The position numbers and the translations under genes were made by a program. From Bacteroides sp. (lineage in GTDB: Bacteria; Bacteroidota; Bacteroidia; Bacteroidales; SM23-62), in NCBI GenBank assembly GCA_030592145.1, contig JAUVKJ010000036.1, forward strand, positions 1-10,140: a stretch of 10,140 bases of DNA. Reading direction: 5' to 3'. How positions within the stretch are numbered: the first letter of the stretch is position 1; every line of letters starts with the position of its first letter. Positions 1 to 7,250 of the stretch are shown here, piece after piece. The notes beneath the pieces were generated by a model that saw only the letters and a list, made by a program, of their open reading frames with translations, was not told the origin of the DNA and made no database searches.

Positions 1-134
1 GGAGAAACAATCATAGTAAAGTATTTTCATTTTAATGTTTCAGGCCTGTAAAGTTAATTGTTTTTAAAAAACTCTATAAATACTCCATGACCAGGTCTTC
101 CGGGAAACAAAAATACGGGAGTTTGAAAATATTA

Positions 135-165
135 TTTGGAACCAGATATAATTAACATAGATTTA
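135..165 (+). promoter_or_regulatory. Candidate Bacteroidota-type promoter for the DUF362/ferredoxin pair
   Basis: TTTG at 135-138 is followed by 19 bases and then TAGATTTA at 158-165. This matches the Bacteroidota sigma-ABfr pattern (TTTG, 19-21 bases, TAnnTTTG) except for the last base. Transcription would start near 172 and leave a leader of about 65 bases before the ATG at 236. The leader contains GGAGGGG at 182-188, but that is about 47 bases from the ATG, too far to act as its ribosome binding site. Upstream (1-134) is AT-rich and shows no coding sequence; the only feature noted is a small odd palindrome TTCCGGGAA at 98-106, which could be an operator or chance. Confidence 0.4.
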
Positions 166-235
166 ACAGCGAAAAAAAGCCGGAGGGGAAACTTTTAACG
201 AAGATAATCGTAAATTAAGCCCAAAACATAAACAA

Positions 236-1153
236 ATGAAACGTCGGGATTTTGTAAAGAAAGGCATCGGGGCCGGGATTGCTGCCGGATCAGCCATGGC
301 CATGAGTTCCTATGGCAAACTATGGGGAAATATTGCACACATCCAGAATTATGACCTTGTTGCAGTCAAGGGCGGTGAGCCCGGAGTCATGTTTGACCGT
401 GCGATCCAGAGCCTGGGTGGAATGGAAAGATATGTTAAAAAGGGACAGAAAGTTGTTATTAAACCCAATATAGGGTGGGATGCCGTACCTGAAAGGGCTG
501 CCAATACAAATCCCCGGCTGGTTAGCCGGATCATAGAGCATTGCCTGGCGGCAGGGGCGAAGGATGTATATGTATTCGATCATACCGTCAATGAATGGAC
601 CCGCTGCTACAAGAACAGCGGGATTGAGAAAGCAACCAAGGATGCCGGAGGCAAGATTGTGGCCGGCAACAGCAAGGGCAGGTATCATGAAATTGATATA
701 CCGGAAGGTAAAGTGCTTAAAAAGGCCTATGTTCATGAACTCGTACTCGAGTCCGATGTCTTCATCAATGTACCGATTCTGAAGCATCACGGCGGTGCCG
801 GTCTGTGCGTATCCATGAAGAACCTCATGGGGGCTGTATGGGACCGTAAGTACTACCATGCCAATGACCTGCACCAGTGCATTGCAGATTTCACCTCCGT
901 CATTAAGCCGGATCTGAATGTTGTTGACGGATACAAGGTAATGATGAAGAATGGCCCGAGGGGAGTATCCGTAGCGGACGTGGAGACCCGGAAACTCCAG
1001 ATCCTGTCTTCCGATATGGTTGCTGCAGATACTGCCGCTACCAAGTTCCTTGCAAAGGATCCTGCCCGGATAGGACATATACGCATAGCCGGGGAGATGA
1101 ACCTGGGCACTATGGACCTGTCAAAACTGAATATCAACAGGATCCAGATATAA
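236..1153 (+). CDS. DUF362 domain protein with a twin-arginine signal
   Basis: This 305-residue protein belongs to the DUF362 family, whose biochemical role is not established. The N-terminus has twin arginines (KRRDFVKKG, residues 2-10) and then a weakly hydrophobic, Gly/Ala-rich stretch to about residue 25, as in Tat signals, so export to the periplasm is inferred. Family hallmarks are KPNIGWD at 76-82, the NTNPRLV stretch at 91-97, and the strongly conserved block around 178-199 (NVPILKHH, then a Gly-rich turn and SMKNLMG). ADTAAT lies at 264-269. Its four cysteines (103, 124, 190, 215) do not form a ferredoxin motif, so no iron-sulfur cluster is expected, unlike some DUF362 relatives that carry a fused ferredoxin. 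The ATG at 236 was chosen because it places the RR motif at the very start; there is no Shine-Dalgarno sequence, only A-rich DNA. The stop is two bases before the membrane ferredoxin gene, so the two are almost certainly co-transcribed and probably work together. The family call is firm; the function is unknown. Confidence 0.88.
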   Translation: MKRRDFVKKGIGAGIAAGSAMAMSSYGKLWGNIAHIQNYDLVAVKGGEPGVMFDRAIQSLGGMERYVKKGQKVVIKPNIGWDAVPERAANTNPRLVSRIIEHCLAAGAKDVYVFDHTVNEWTRCYKNSGIEKATKDAGGKIVAGNSKGRYHEIDIPEGKVLKKAYVHELVLESDVFINVPILKHHGGAGLCVSMKNLMGAVWDRKYYHANDLHQCIADFTSVIKPDLNVVDGYKVMMKNGPRGVSVADVETRKLQILSSDMVAADTAATKFLAKDPARIGHIRIAGEMNLGTMDLSKLNINRIQI

Positions 1154-1155
1154 GG

Positions 1156-2862
1156 ATGAGACAGGCAAACCTGAAGATCCTGAGGGTCATCCTGGCCCTG
1201 CTTTTCTTTTTCTCAACTGGTTTTATATTCCTGGATTTCAGAGAATTGCTTCCCGCCGGATTGCATACGGGGATTACCTTTATCCAGTTCATACCTTCTG
1301 TTCTGAAATTTTTTACCGCATTCAGCCTTATTTCGGCAGGATTCATTGCGGTGCTCGTACTGACGTCTCTGTTCGGACGTGTCTATTGCAGTGCAATCTG
1401 TCCCCTTGGAATCATGCAGGATATGGTAAGCTGGATCCGCAAAAAGACAAAAAAGAAGACCCACAGATACAAGTACGGAAAGCCGCATCACTTCTGGAGG
1501 TATGGTTTCCTGGCCCTTCCGGTATTCATTCTCCTGGCCGGAGGAAGTCTTATCGGGATAAACCTTCTGGATCCTTACAGTATTTTCGGGCGTATTTTCT
1601 CCGACCTGGGACAGCCGGTGTATTTATGGATCAATAACCGGCTTGCCGGGATACTCGAAAGCATGAACGTTTATTTCCTGTATCCGGAGGATCTTTTACC
1701 TGGCAGGGGACTGACCTATCTAATCCCGTCCATTATGCTGGCCCTGGTTGTGTGGTTCTCATTTACCCGCGGACGGTTGTACTGCAATACCGTCTGCCCG
1801 GTGGGGACCTTGCTCGGTCTGCTCTCAAGGGTGTCGGTGTTCAGGATAAAGATGATCGAAAGCCGCTGCACGAAGTGTGCAAAATGTGTTTTTGCCTGTA
1901 AGGCATCCTGCATTGATATGAAAAACCTGTATGTTGATTTTTCAAGATGTGTGGGCTGTTTTAATTGTCTCGAAGTATGCCCCGAAGACGCGATCAAGTA
2001 CCTTCCGGCCGGATCGGATCAAGCCGAGCAGCTTGTTTTAGAGCCTTTAAAGCAAGCAGAAACCCCATCATCAGAAACCCCATCATCGGAAATCCGGTTA
2101 TCGGAACCTTCGTCATCGGGATCCCCATCATCTGAAACCCCGTCATCGGACCCCCCGGGCAGAAGGGAAGCTATTGCCAGAATGCTTGCCACCGGTGTAG
2201 CCCTTACCGGCTTTTCCCGAAAGGCTTTCAACCAGGTAGCGGAAGGAGAGAGTGAATTTCCTTCAGATGTGGAGAACAAGATCCCGACGGAGATCGAACC
2301 TGTCAAACACTTTCCTGTGAGTCCCCCGGGATCCCTGGGCCTCCGCCACTTCACAAACCGGTGTACGGCCTGCCATCTCTGTATATCTGTTTGTCCGACC
2401 GGCGTACTGCAACCCTCCCTCAGTGAATACGGACTGGCGGGGATACTGCAACCCCATATGGATTATTCGCATAATTACTGCAATTTCGATTGTGTACGGT
2501 GCACTGAGGTTTGTCCCACAGGAGCCATACTCTCCCTTACGGATGAAGGCAAGAAGACAACCCAGATGGGGCAGGTGCATCTGATCCTTGAAAATTGCGT
2601 AGTATATGCTGAAAATACTGCCTGCGGATCCTGTTCGGAACATTGCCCGACCCAGGCTGTTACCATGGTACCTTACAGGGACGGCCTGACCCTTCCAGAG
2701 ATCAAACCTTCGATCTGCGTGGGCTGCGGTGCATGCGAGTATGCATGTCCTGTTCGACCACATAAGGCCATTTACGTAGACGGACATGAGGTACACCAGC
2801 TTGCTGAAAAGCCTGAAATTGAGGAGCTCGAGGAAACCCGGATGGAGGACTTTCCCTTTTAG
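1156..2862 (+). CDS. Membrane-bound polyferredoxin, NapH-NapG-like fusion
   Basis: The 568-residue protein appears to combine two parts that are usually separate in periplasmic nitrate reductase systems. Residues 1-280 are NapH-like: likely membrane helices near 8-28, 52-74, 117-138 and 186-204; CxxxCP motifs at C78/C82 and C210/C214; and two ferredoxin sites at C238/C241/C244/C248 and C265/C268/C271/C275. Residues 302-333 are a repetitive Ser/Glu/Pro linker. Residues 336-353 contain RR and a short hydrophobic stretch resembling a Tat signal. Residues 400-540 are NapG-like with four more cluster sites (C403-C413, C442-C453, C481-C497, C521-C531). In known systems such proteins pass electrons from menaquinol to a periplasmic reductase. 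No NapA, NosZ or cytochrome partner lies in the window, so the acceptor is unknown; the DUF362 gene two bases upstream is the only visible partner. The stop codon overlaps the stop of the convergent signal peptidase gene. Domain calls are firm; transfer direction and topology are inference. Confidence 0.88.
   Translation: MRQANLKILRVILALLFFFSTGFIFLDFRELLPAGLHTGITFIQFIPSVLKFFTAFSLISAGFIAVLVLTSLFGRVYCSAICPLGIMQDMVSWIRKKTKKKTHRYKYGKPHHFWRYGFLALPVFILLAGGSLIGINLLDPYSIFGRIFSDLGQPVYLWINNRLAGILESMNVYFLYPEDLLPGRGLTYLIPSIMLALVVWFSFTRGRLYCNTVCPVGTLLGLLSRVSVFRIKMIESRCTKCAKCVFACKASCIDMKNLYVDFSRCVGCFNCLEVCPEDAIKYLPAGSDQAEQLVLEPLKQAETPSSETPSSEIRLSEPSSSGSPSSETPSSDPPGRREAIARMLATGVALTGFSRKAFNQVAEGESEFPSDVENKIPTEIEPVKHFPVSPPGSLGLRHFTNRCTACHLCISVCPTGVLQPSLSEYGLAGILQPHMDYSHNYCNFDCVRCTEVCPTGAILSLTDEGKKTTQMGQVHLILENCVVYAENTACGSCSEHCPTQAVTMVPYRDGLTLPEIKPSICVGCGACEYACPVRPHKAIYVDGHEVHQLAEKPEIEELEETRMEDFPF
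2059..2148 (+). repeat. 15-base tandem repeat (6 copies) in the ferredoxin linker
   Basis: Six 15-base units encode the pentapeptides ETPSS, ETPSS, EIRLS, EPSSS, GSPSS and ETPSS (residues 302-331). They stay in frame and bridge the NapH-like and NapG-like halves of the protein. The unit core on this strand is CCATCATCGGAA with variants. Several 9-10-base words (CCATCATCGG, CCGTCATCGG, ATCAGAAAC) also occur in the repeat array inside dapB at 5815-5919, on this same strand. Confidence 0.85.
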
Positions 2863-4262
2863 ATCTTATCGGTCGATATGAACAGTCTGTTCCAGCGGAT
2901 CTTGCCCAGGAAGCGTTTGTCGGAGTCGAGCGAGAGCCAGATGAATCTCGGCTTTCCAAGGATATGGTCTTCGGGAACGTACCCCCAGTACCGGCAGTCA
3001 GATGAGGAATGCCTGTTGTCGCCGATCATGTAATAATATCCCATTCGGAAGGTGTATTCTGTCACCGCTTCCCCGTTGATGTATACCTGGTCATCCCTGA
3101 CCTTCACACTGTTGCCCTCATATGCTTCAATGATCCGTTTGTACAGAGGAAGGTTTTTGACCGTAAGAGGAATGCACGCACCCTTGTATGGCATCCAGAG
3201 GGGACCGAAATTATCGAGGCTCCATTTGTAGGCGGTATCGTGGGGGAAGATCTGGTAATTGTATTCATTCCCGGGTGTTTCGTATTTATTTACGGAGACG
3301 ACATTGGTGAAATTCCTGAGCTTTTCCGCCTTGTCGTCAGACAGCGGGATTATATAGCCGGCACCCATTTGCTCCTGGTCGGCCCTGGCCACCCCGAGCC
3401 TTTCAAATGCCTTGGGATTGATCGGGGTTCCGTTGGTCTGAATGAAGTAACGGTGCTGCACGCCCTCGAAAATTTCAACCGGTTCGGAATTGATGAAAAC
3501 CAGCCCCTTCCGGATCAGAAGCGTATCTCCGGGAATGGCGATACAGCGCTTGATATAGTTGTCGCGCCGGTCAACAGGGCGGGTTACTATCTCTAATTCT
3601 GTCCAGACCTGCTCTCTTCCTTTGACAAGATACTCTTCCCCGGTCATTACCGTCTTTCCTGAACGAATATCGTTTTGTTTCATCTGCATGGCATAGTCCC
3701 GTACAATCGAATAATAGCTTCGTTCAGGATATCGTGCAACAACTGTATCCCCGGCAGGGAAATTAAATACCACGGCATCGTTGTTTTTAACCTCCCCGAA
3801 ACCTGCAAGGCGCTTGTACGGGCGCTTGATCCATTCCAGGTAGGATTTTCCGCCAATGACCGGCATGGTGTTCGCGGTAAAGGGAAAGAAGAGGGGGGTG
3901 TTGGGGACCCTGGGACCGTAAGCCACCTTGCTTACATAGAGATGGTCGCCGATCAGGAGGGATTTCTCCATCGATGGTGTCGGGATCTTGTAGTTCTGGA
4001 AAAGGAATATGTTGATGACCGTAACGGCGATCACGGCAAAGATAAGTGCATCCAGCCATTCGATCCAGATGCTGTTCTTTTTCTTGCGGCTTTTCCAGAA
4101 AGACCAGTTGACCTTCTTGATGATGTAAATATCGAATACGACGATAAGGCCGAACAGCCACCAGAAGTTCCTGAGCCATATGACCCACAGTATGTAGACG
4201 GTGGCTGCAAAACCGAATCTGACATATTTTTTTGATAGAAAATCGTGGACTTTTGCTAACAT
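2859..4262 (-). CDS. lepB: Signal peptidase I, copy B
   Basis: This is a membrane-bound serine protease of family S26 that removes signal peptides from exported preproteins. Likely membrane segments are at about 15-48 and 69-90. The catalytic serine is S97 in PTPSM (94-98). The general-base lysine is K238 in the YIKRCIAIPGD stretch (236-246). The GDNR box is at 414-417 and continues to D422, R424 and G427. The position that is usually Ser in the SxDSR motif is Cys here (C423). At 467 residues it is much longer than the 324 of E. coli LepB. The extra sequence lies between the lysine and GDNR boxes, as in copy A, plus a roughly 20-residue loop near 195-222 that copy A lacks. It starts 12 bases after the copy A stop, so co-expression is likely. 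The start has no Shine-Dalgarno sequence. Its TAA overlaps the TAG of the opposite-strand ferredoxin gene, and no terminator fits between them. Confidence 0.93.
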   Translation of the reverse strand: MLAKVHDFLSKKYVRFGFAATVYILWVIWLRNFWWLFGLIVVFDIYIIKKVNWSFWKSRKKKNSIWIEWLDALIFAVIAVTVINIFLFQNYKIPTPSMEKSLLIGDHLYVSKVAYGPRVPNTPLFFPFTANTMPVIGGKSYLEWIKRPYKRLAGFGEVKNNDAVVFNFPAGDTVVARYPERSYYSIVRDYAMQMKQNDIRSGKTVMTGEEYLVKGREQVWTELEIVTRPVDRRDNYIKRCIAIPGDTLLIRKGLVFINSEPVEIFEGVQHRYFIQTNGTPINPKAFERLGVARADQEQMGAGYIIPLSDDKAEKLRNFTNVVSVNKYETPGNEYNYQIFPHDTAYKWSLDNFGPLWMPYKGACIPLTVKNLPLYKRIIEAYEGNSVKVRDDQVYINGEAVTEYTFRMGYYYMIGDNRHSSSDCRYWGYVPEDHILGKPRFIWLSLDSDKRFLGKIRWNRLFISTDKI

Positions 4263-4274
4263 GATAATCTGAAA

Positions 4275-5600
4275 CTATTTTATTTTTTTAAACATCTTCT
4301 TCCACCTGAAACGCTCCCAGCCTGTCTTCGTGCGGTCTACAGACAACCAGACGAAAACCGCCCTGCCGACTATGTGGTCTTCCGGGACAAATCCCCAGAT
4401 CCTTGAGTCTGCCGAGTTGTGGCGGTTGTCTCCCAGCATGAAAAAATAATCCATGCCAAAGGTATAAGAAATTCGCGGTTCGTGATTAATATAAATTATA
4501 CTATCCCTGAGTTCCAGGTGATTTTTTTCGTAGGTATCAATGATCCTTCCGTACAAGGGTAAATTCGCGGGACTAAGTCTTACCGTTGCACCTTTTTTCG
4601 GAACGAGGAGGGGACCGTAATTATCTTCTGTCCACTGAAATTCAGGGCTGTATGGGAAATTCGAAAAGTAGGATAATTGCCTGTTGGTGTTTTCAAGCCG
4701 GGTGATGGACCGTATGTTAGGGAGGGTTTCCAACTTATTTGCCTGTGCGGAGGTCAAAGAGAAAACATAGCTCTCAAGCCTGGAATCATACAATTGACCA
4801 TCCAGTTCGAGATCTGACATTGCTGCGGAGTCAATCTTCTCACCGTTCGTGCGCACATAATACCTGTGCTGGAGGGTAGGTACTTCCGGCATCTGCTCTC
4901 TGTTTATGAGAACATTCGTATGAGCGATTTCGACAGTATCACCCGGAAGTCCCACGCAACGCTTCACAAAATTCTCCCGCTTGTCAACCGGCCGGCTGAT
5001 AACATCATACTGGGAATGGATGGTCCGCCTGCCGTAATTCCGGATGAGACTGTAGTAATTCTGATCCGGCAATTGCCTGACCACTGTGTCGCCTTCCGGG
5101 AAATTAAAAACCACCACATCGTTATGCTTAATTGTACCGAAGCCGGCCAGCCTGTTATAGGGCCACTGTATTTTCTCGCTGTATGATTTTTTGTCGCTGG
5201 AAAAAGGCATTGTATTATGCGTGAACGGAAATCCCAGGGGTGTGTTCGGTACCTTGGGCCCGTAACTGAGTTTGCTCACAAAAAGATAGTCGCCTACCAT
5301 CAGGCTTTGTTTCATTGAAGGGGTAGGGATGGTGTAGGCTTCGATGAAAAGGGTCCGAACCAGGATCACGAACAAAAGGGCCGATAATATAGCCCCTATC
5401 CATTCAATGGATTCCCGGAGGATCACAGGCAGGCGAATGATCTCGTTCAGTTTTTTTATGGGAAGCCTGCGTGTGATGAAATGATCGAAGATAAGCGGGA
5501 GCGCCCCCAGCAACCAGTACACTTCGATCCATACTGCAAAAAGGGAGTACAGGATCGCGGCAATTCCAAAACCAATGTATTTTCTCGGGGGAACAGGCAT
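4275..5600 (-). CDS. lepB: Signal peptidase I, copy A
   Basis: This is a second family S26 signal peptidase of 441 residues, homologous to copy B but clearly diverged. Likely membrane segments are at about 8-40 and 65-86. The catalytic serine is S95 in PTPSM (92-96), and the lysine is K213 in the FVKRCVGLPGD stretch (211-221). The GDNR box at 390-393 is followed by the standard S396, D398, S399 and R400. All catalytic parts are intact, so both copies are probably active; separate substrate ranges are possible but not shown here. The large extra domain between the lysine and GDNR boxes (about 222-385) is common in Bacteroidota members. The ATG at 5600 is preceded by AAGGA nine bases away, a usable ribosome binding site. 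It lies 13 bases after the dapB stop, in the dapB-lepB order familiar from Bacteroidales. Confidence 0.94.
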   Translation of the reverse strand: MPVPPRKYIGFGIAAILYSLFAVWIEVYWLLGALPLIFDHFITRRLPIKKLNEIIRLPVILRESIEWIGAILSALLFVILVRTLFIEAYTIPTPSMKQSLMVGDYLFVSKLSYGPKVPNTPLGFPFTHNTMPFSSDKKSYSEKIQWPYNRLAGFGTIKHNDVVVFNFPEGDTVVRQLPDQNYYSLIRNYGRRTIHSQYDVISRPVDKRENFVKRCVGLPGDTVEIAHTNVLINREQMPEVPTLQHRYYVRTNGEKIDSAAMSDLELDGQLYDSRLESYVFSLTSAQANKLETLPNIRSITRLENTNRQLSYFSNFPYSPEFQWTEDNYGPLLVPKKGATVRLSPANLPLYGRIIDTYEKNHLELRDSIIYINHEPRISYTFGMDYFFMLGDNRHNSADSRIWGFVPEDHIVGRAVFVWLSVDRTKTGWERFRWKKMFKKIK

Positions 5601-5613
5601 CCGCAGTAGTCCT

Positions 5614-6459
5614 TTAGAGGCTCAGAACCTCTTTCATGGTAAAGAATCCTTTTTTATTCCTGATATATTCGGCGGCCATCAGGGCCCCGTATGCAAATCC
5701 CCTGCGATCCTTTGCAGCATGCCGGATGGAAAGGCTGTCAGAATCGGATTCGTAGGTAACTTCGTGGACACCAGCTACTTTCCCGGTGCGGACGGCCTCA
5801 ATCCATAATTTACCGGAATTATCAGAAACTTCACCCGAACCATCATCGGTTTTGCCTGTACGATCCCCGGTTTTGCCGGAACTATCAGAAACTTCACCCG
5901 AACCGTCATCGGCTTTGCCGGAATTTCCGGTAATAATCCCGGCCGGGGTATCCGGTTTCCACAGAGACCAGCTATTCTTTCGTTCGATCTCCTCCAGTAT
6001 CCCTTCTGCCAGGGTAAGGGCGGTGCCGCTCGGGGCATCCAGTTTCCGGATATGGTGGATTTCACTCATCCTTACATCGTATTGCCCGTACCTGTTCATG
6101 ATTGATGCGAGGCGTCGGTTCAGGTAGAACAACAGGTTCACTCCAAGGCTGAAATTGGAGGCATACAGGAAGGATCCTTCCTTTTTGCGGCAGCGTTCAA
6201 CCAGTTCATCCAGGCGCTTGGTCCATCCGGTTGTACCTGATACCACAGGAATGCCTGCATCCAGGCATTTTGAAACGTTGCTATAAGCAGTTTCGGGCAT
6301 GGTGAACTCTATCGCCACATCGTGCTGGCGAAGAATATCCGGTGACAGCAGATCCTGGTTGCCAACATCGATGCGGGACCCGATCGTATGGCCCTGCCTT
6401 GTGGCGATGGATTCAATAATCCTGCCCATTTTTCCGTATCCGATAATCGCGATCTTCAT
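5614..6459 (-). CDS. dapB: 4-hydroxy-tetrahydrodipicolinate reductase with repeat insert
   Basis: DapB reduces 4-hydroxy-tetrahydrodipicolinate to tetrahydrodipicolinate with NAD(P)H in the cytoplasm, a step toward diaminopimelate and lysine. The nucleotide-binding glycine motif is GYGKMG (7-12). EFT (51-53), GTTG (75-78) and SNFSLGVN (101-108) follow. The signature around 133-146 holds the catalytic H135/H136, K139 and the DAPSGT substrate loop. The C-terminal RTGKVAGVHEV (224-234) and the GFAYGA stretch are also standard. At 281 residues it is longer than most members (about 240-270). The excess is a run of five heptapeptides at 181-215, placed in a normally variable loop just before the conserved Arg-Gly segment, so activity is probably kept. 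The ATG at 6459 fits the family N-terminus but has no Shine-Dalgarno sequence. No clear promoter was found between it and the operon terminator upstream; readthrough from rplT is possible. Confidence 0.94.
   Translation of the reverse strand: MKIAIIGYGKMGRIIESIATRQGHTIGSRIDVGNQDLLSPDILRQHDVAIEFTMPETAYSNVSKCLDAGIPVVSGTTGWTKRLDELVERCRKKEGSFLYASNFSLGVNLLFYLNRRLASIMNRYGQYDVRMSEIHHIRKLDAPSGTALTLAEGILEEIERKNSWSLWKPDTPAGIITGNSGKADDGSGEVSDSSGKTGDRTGKTDDGSGEVSDNSGKLWIEAVRTGKVAGVHEVTYESDSDSLSIRHAAKDRRGFAYGALMAAEYIRNKKGFFTMKEVLSL
5815..5919 (-). repeat. 21-base tandem repeat (5 copies) within dapB
   Basis: Five in-frame 21-base units encode GKADDGS, GEVSDSS, GKTGDRT, GKTDDGS and GEVSDNS (residues 181-215). 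On top of this is a 63-base higher-order repeat: 5821-5856 and 5884-5919 match at 34 of 36 bases. The word CGGYTTTGCC recurs on the + strand at 5847, 5868 and 5910, which confirms the 21-base spacing. The heptads are Gly/Ser/Asp-rich and likely form a flexible surface loop. Confidence 0.85.
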
Positions 6460-6511
6460 TTGTCTGTAATTTGTTTTCAGTCTTATCTGGTAATATGCGA
6501 ATGGATAGAAG

Positions 6512-6545
6512 AAAAAAGGCCGCCTCAGTTTATTATAAGACGGCC
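6512..6545 (-). terminator. Intrinsic terminator of the thrS-infC-rpmI-rplT operon
   Basis: Read on the - strand, GGCCG (6545-6541) pairs with CGGCC (6522-6518). After one mismatch two more base pairs extend the stem, and an AT-rich loop separates the arms. A run of six T follows at 6517-6512. It sits 25 bases past the rplT stop, so it ends the translation operon and separates it from dapB. Confidence 0.8.
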
Positions 6546-6570
6546 CACTTTTCAGACAATACTTTTCTTA

Positions 6571-6921
6571 TTATGCAGTTTTTACCTTTTTTATCACTTC
6601 TTCGAAGGCTTTGGGATGATTCATGGCCAGGTCTGCCAGTACTTTCCTGTCGAGTTCGATTCCGGCTTTATGAAGTTTTCCCATAAATTCCGAATAAGAC
6701 ATATCGTACTGACGTACCCCTGCATTGATCCTCTGAATCCATAGTGCCCTGAAATTGCCTTTTTTCTTGCGACGGTCACGGTACGCGTATGTCAGTCCCT
6801 TTTCATACGCATTCTTGGCTACGGTCCGCACATTCTTGCGCCTTCCGAACTGACCCTTTGTTTGTTTCAGTATTTTTTTTCTTCTCTTCCGCGAAGCTAC
6901 TGAGTTTACTGATCTTGGCAT
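6571..6921 (-). CDS. rplT: Large ribosomal subunit protein bL20
   Basis: The 116-residue product has the normal length and layout of L20, an early-binding 23S rRNA protein of the 50S subunit. The N-terminus [19 protein letters not shown] leads into a very basic helix. The family segment [21 protein letters not shown] lies at about 46-65. It is the last gene of the operon, after rpmI. The 104-base gap to rpmI is the longest inside the operon. I saw no strong hairpin or promoter in it, only a 4-base-pair CACT/AGTG stem. In several bacteria L20 represses its own operon by binding a leader before infC. No such leader fits in the 28-base thrS-infC gap here, so control of that kind is unproven. Confidence 0.97.
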   Translation of the reverse strand: MPRSVNSVASRKRRKKILKQTKGQFGRRKNVRTVAKNAYEKGLTYAYRDRRKKKGNFRALWIQRINAGVRQYDMSYSEFMGKLHKAGIELDRKVLADLAMNHPKAFEEVIKKVKTA

Positions 6922-7025
6922 TTTTCTGAATTTTCGAATGGTAAGCGATACAGGGAATTCCTATTCACTATATTCTTAAGTGCTCATTCATTCTGGTTAA
7001 ACAATTATTACAACTTCTGTGATCA

Positions 7026-7223
7026 TTATTTCATGCCCAGCATAAGCTTGACGTTTTTCAAGTCAGCCTTACTCACCTCTGTGTAATACCCAAGATTCCT
7101 TTTCCTCTTTTTGGATTTCTTGGTCAGGATGTGGCTTTTGAAAGCATGCTTTCTCCTGATCTTTCCTGAACCGGTCAAAGAAAATCTCTTCTTTGCACCC
7201 GGATTTGTCTTCATTTTCGGCAT
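7026..7223 (-). CDS. rpmI: Large ribosomal subunit protein bL35
   Basis: This 65-residue protein is L35 of the 50S subunit. It begins [14 protein letters not shown], has the family run [19 protein letters not shown] (about 18-36), and is strongly basic throughout. Length and position between infC and rplT are as expected. The ATG lies 27 bases after the infC stop. No Shine-Dalgarno sequence precedes it; the upstream DNA is A/T-rich, so translation may be coupled to infC or use a different signal. Confidence 0.97.
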   Translation of the reverse strand: MPKMKTNPGAKKRFSLTGSGKIRRKHAFKSHILTKKSKKRKRNLGYYTEVSKADLKNVKLMLGMK

Positions 7224-7250
7224 TCTAATCTATTTAAAAATGAAATTCTG

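Noticed and set aside
69..124. Possible hairpin or terminator (AAACTCT pairing with GGGAGTTT)
   Set aside because: The stem is about 7 base pairs with a loop of more than 40 bases and no T-run, so it is probably chance.
320..1078. 252-codon open frame on the - strand across the DUF362 gene
   Set aside because: It lies wholly antisense to a gene with clear family motifs, its translation shows no recognisable domain, and no start signal supports it.
2263..2796. 177-codon open frame on the - strand within the NapG-like half
   Set aside because: It overlaps four cysteine-cluster motifs of the real gene and has no domain signal of its own.
5815..5919. Possible CRISPR array
   Set aside because: The repeats are contiguous 21-base coding units without unique spacers and they keep the dapB frame.
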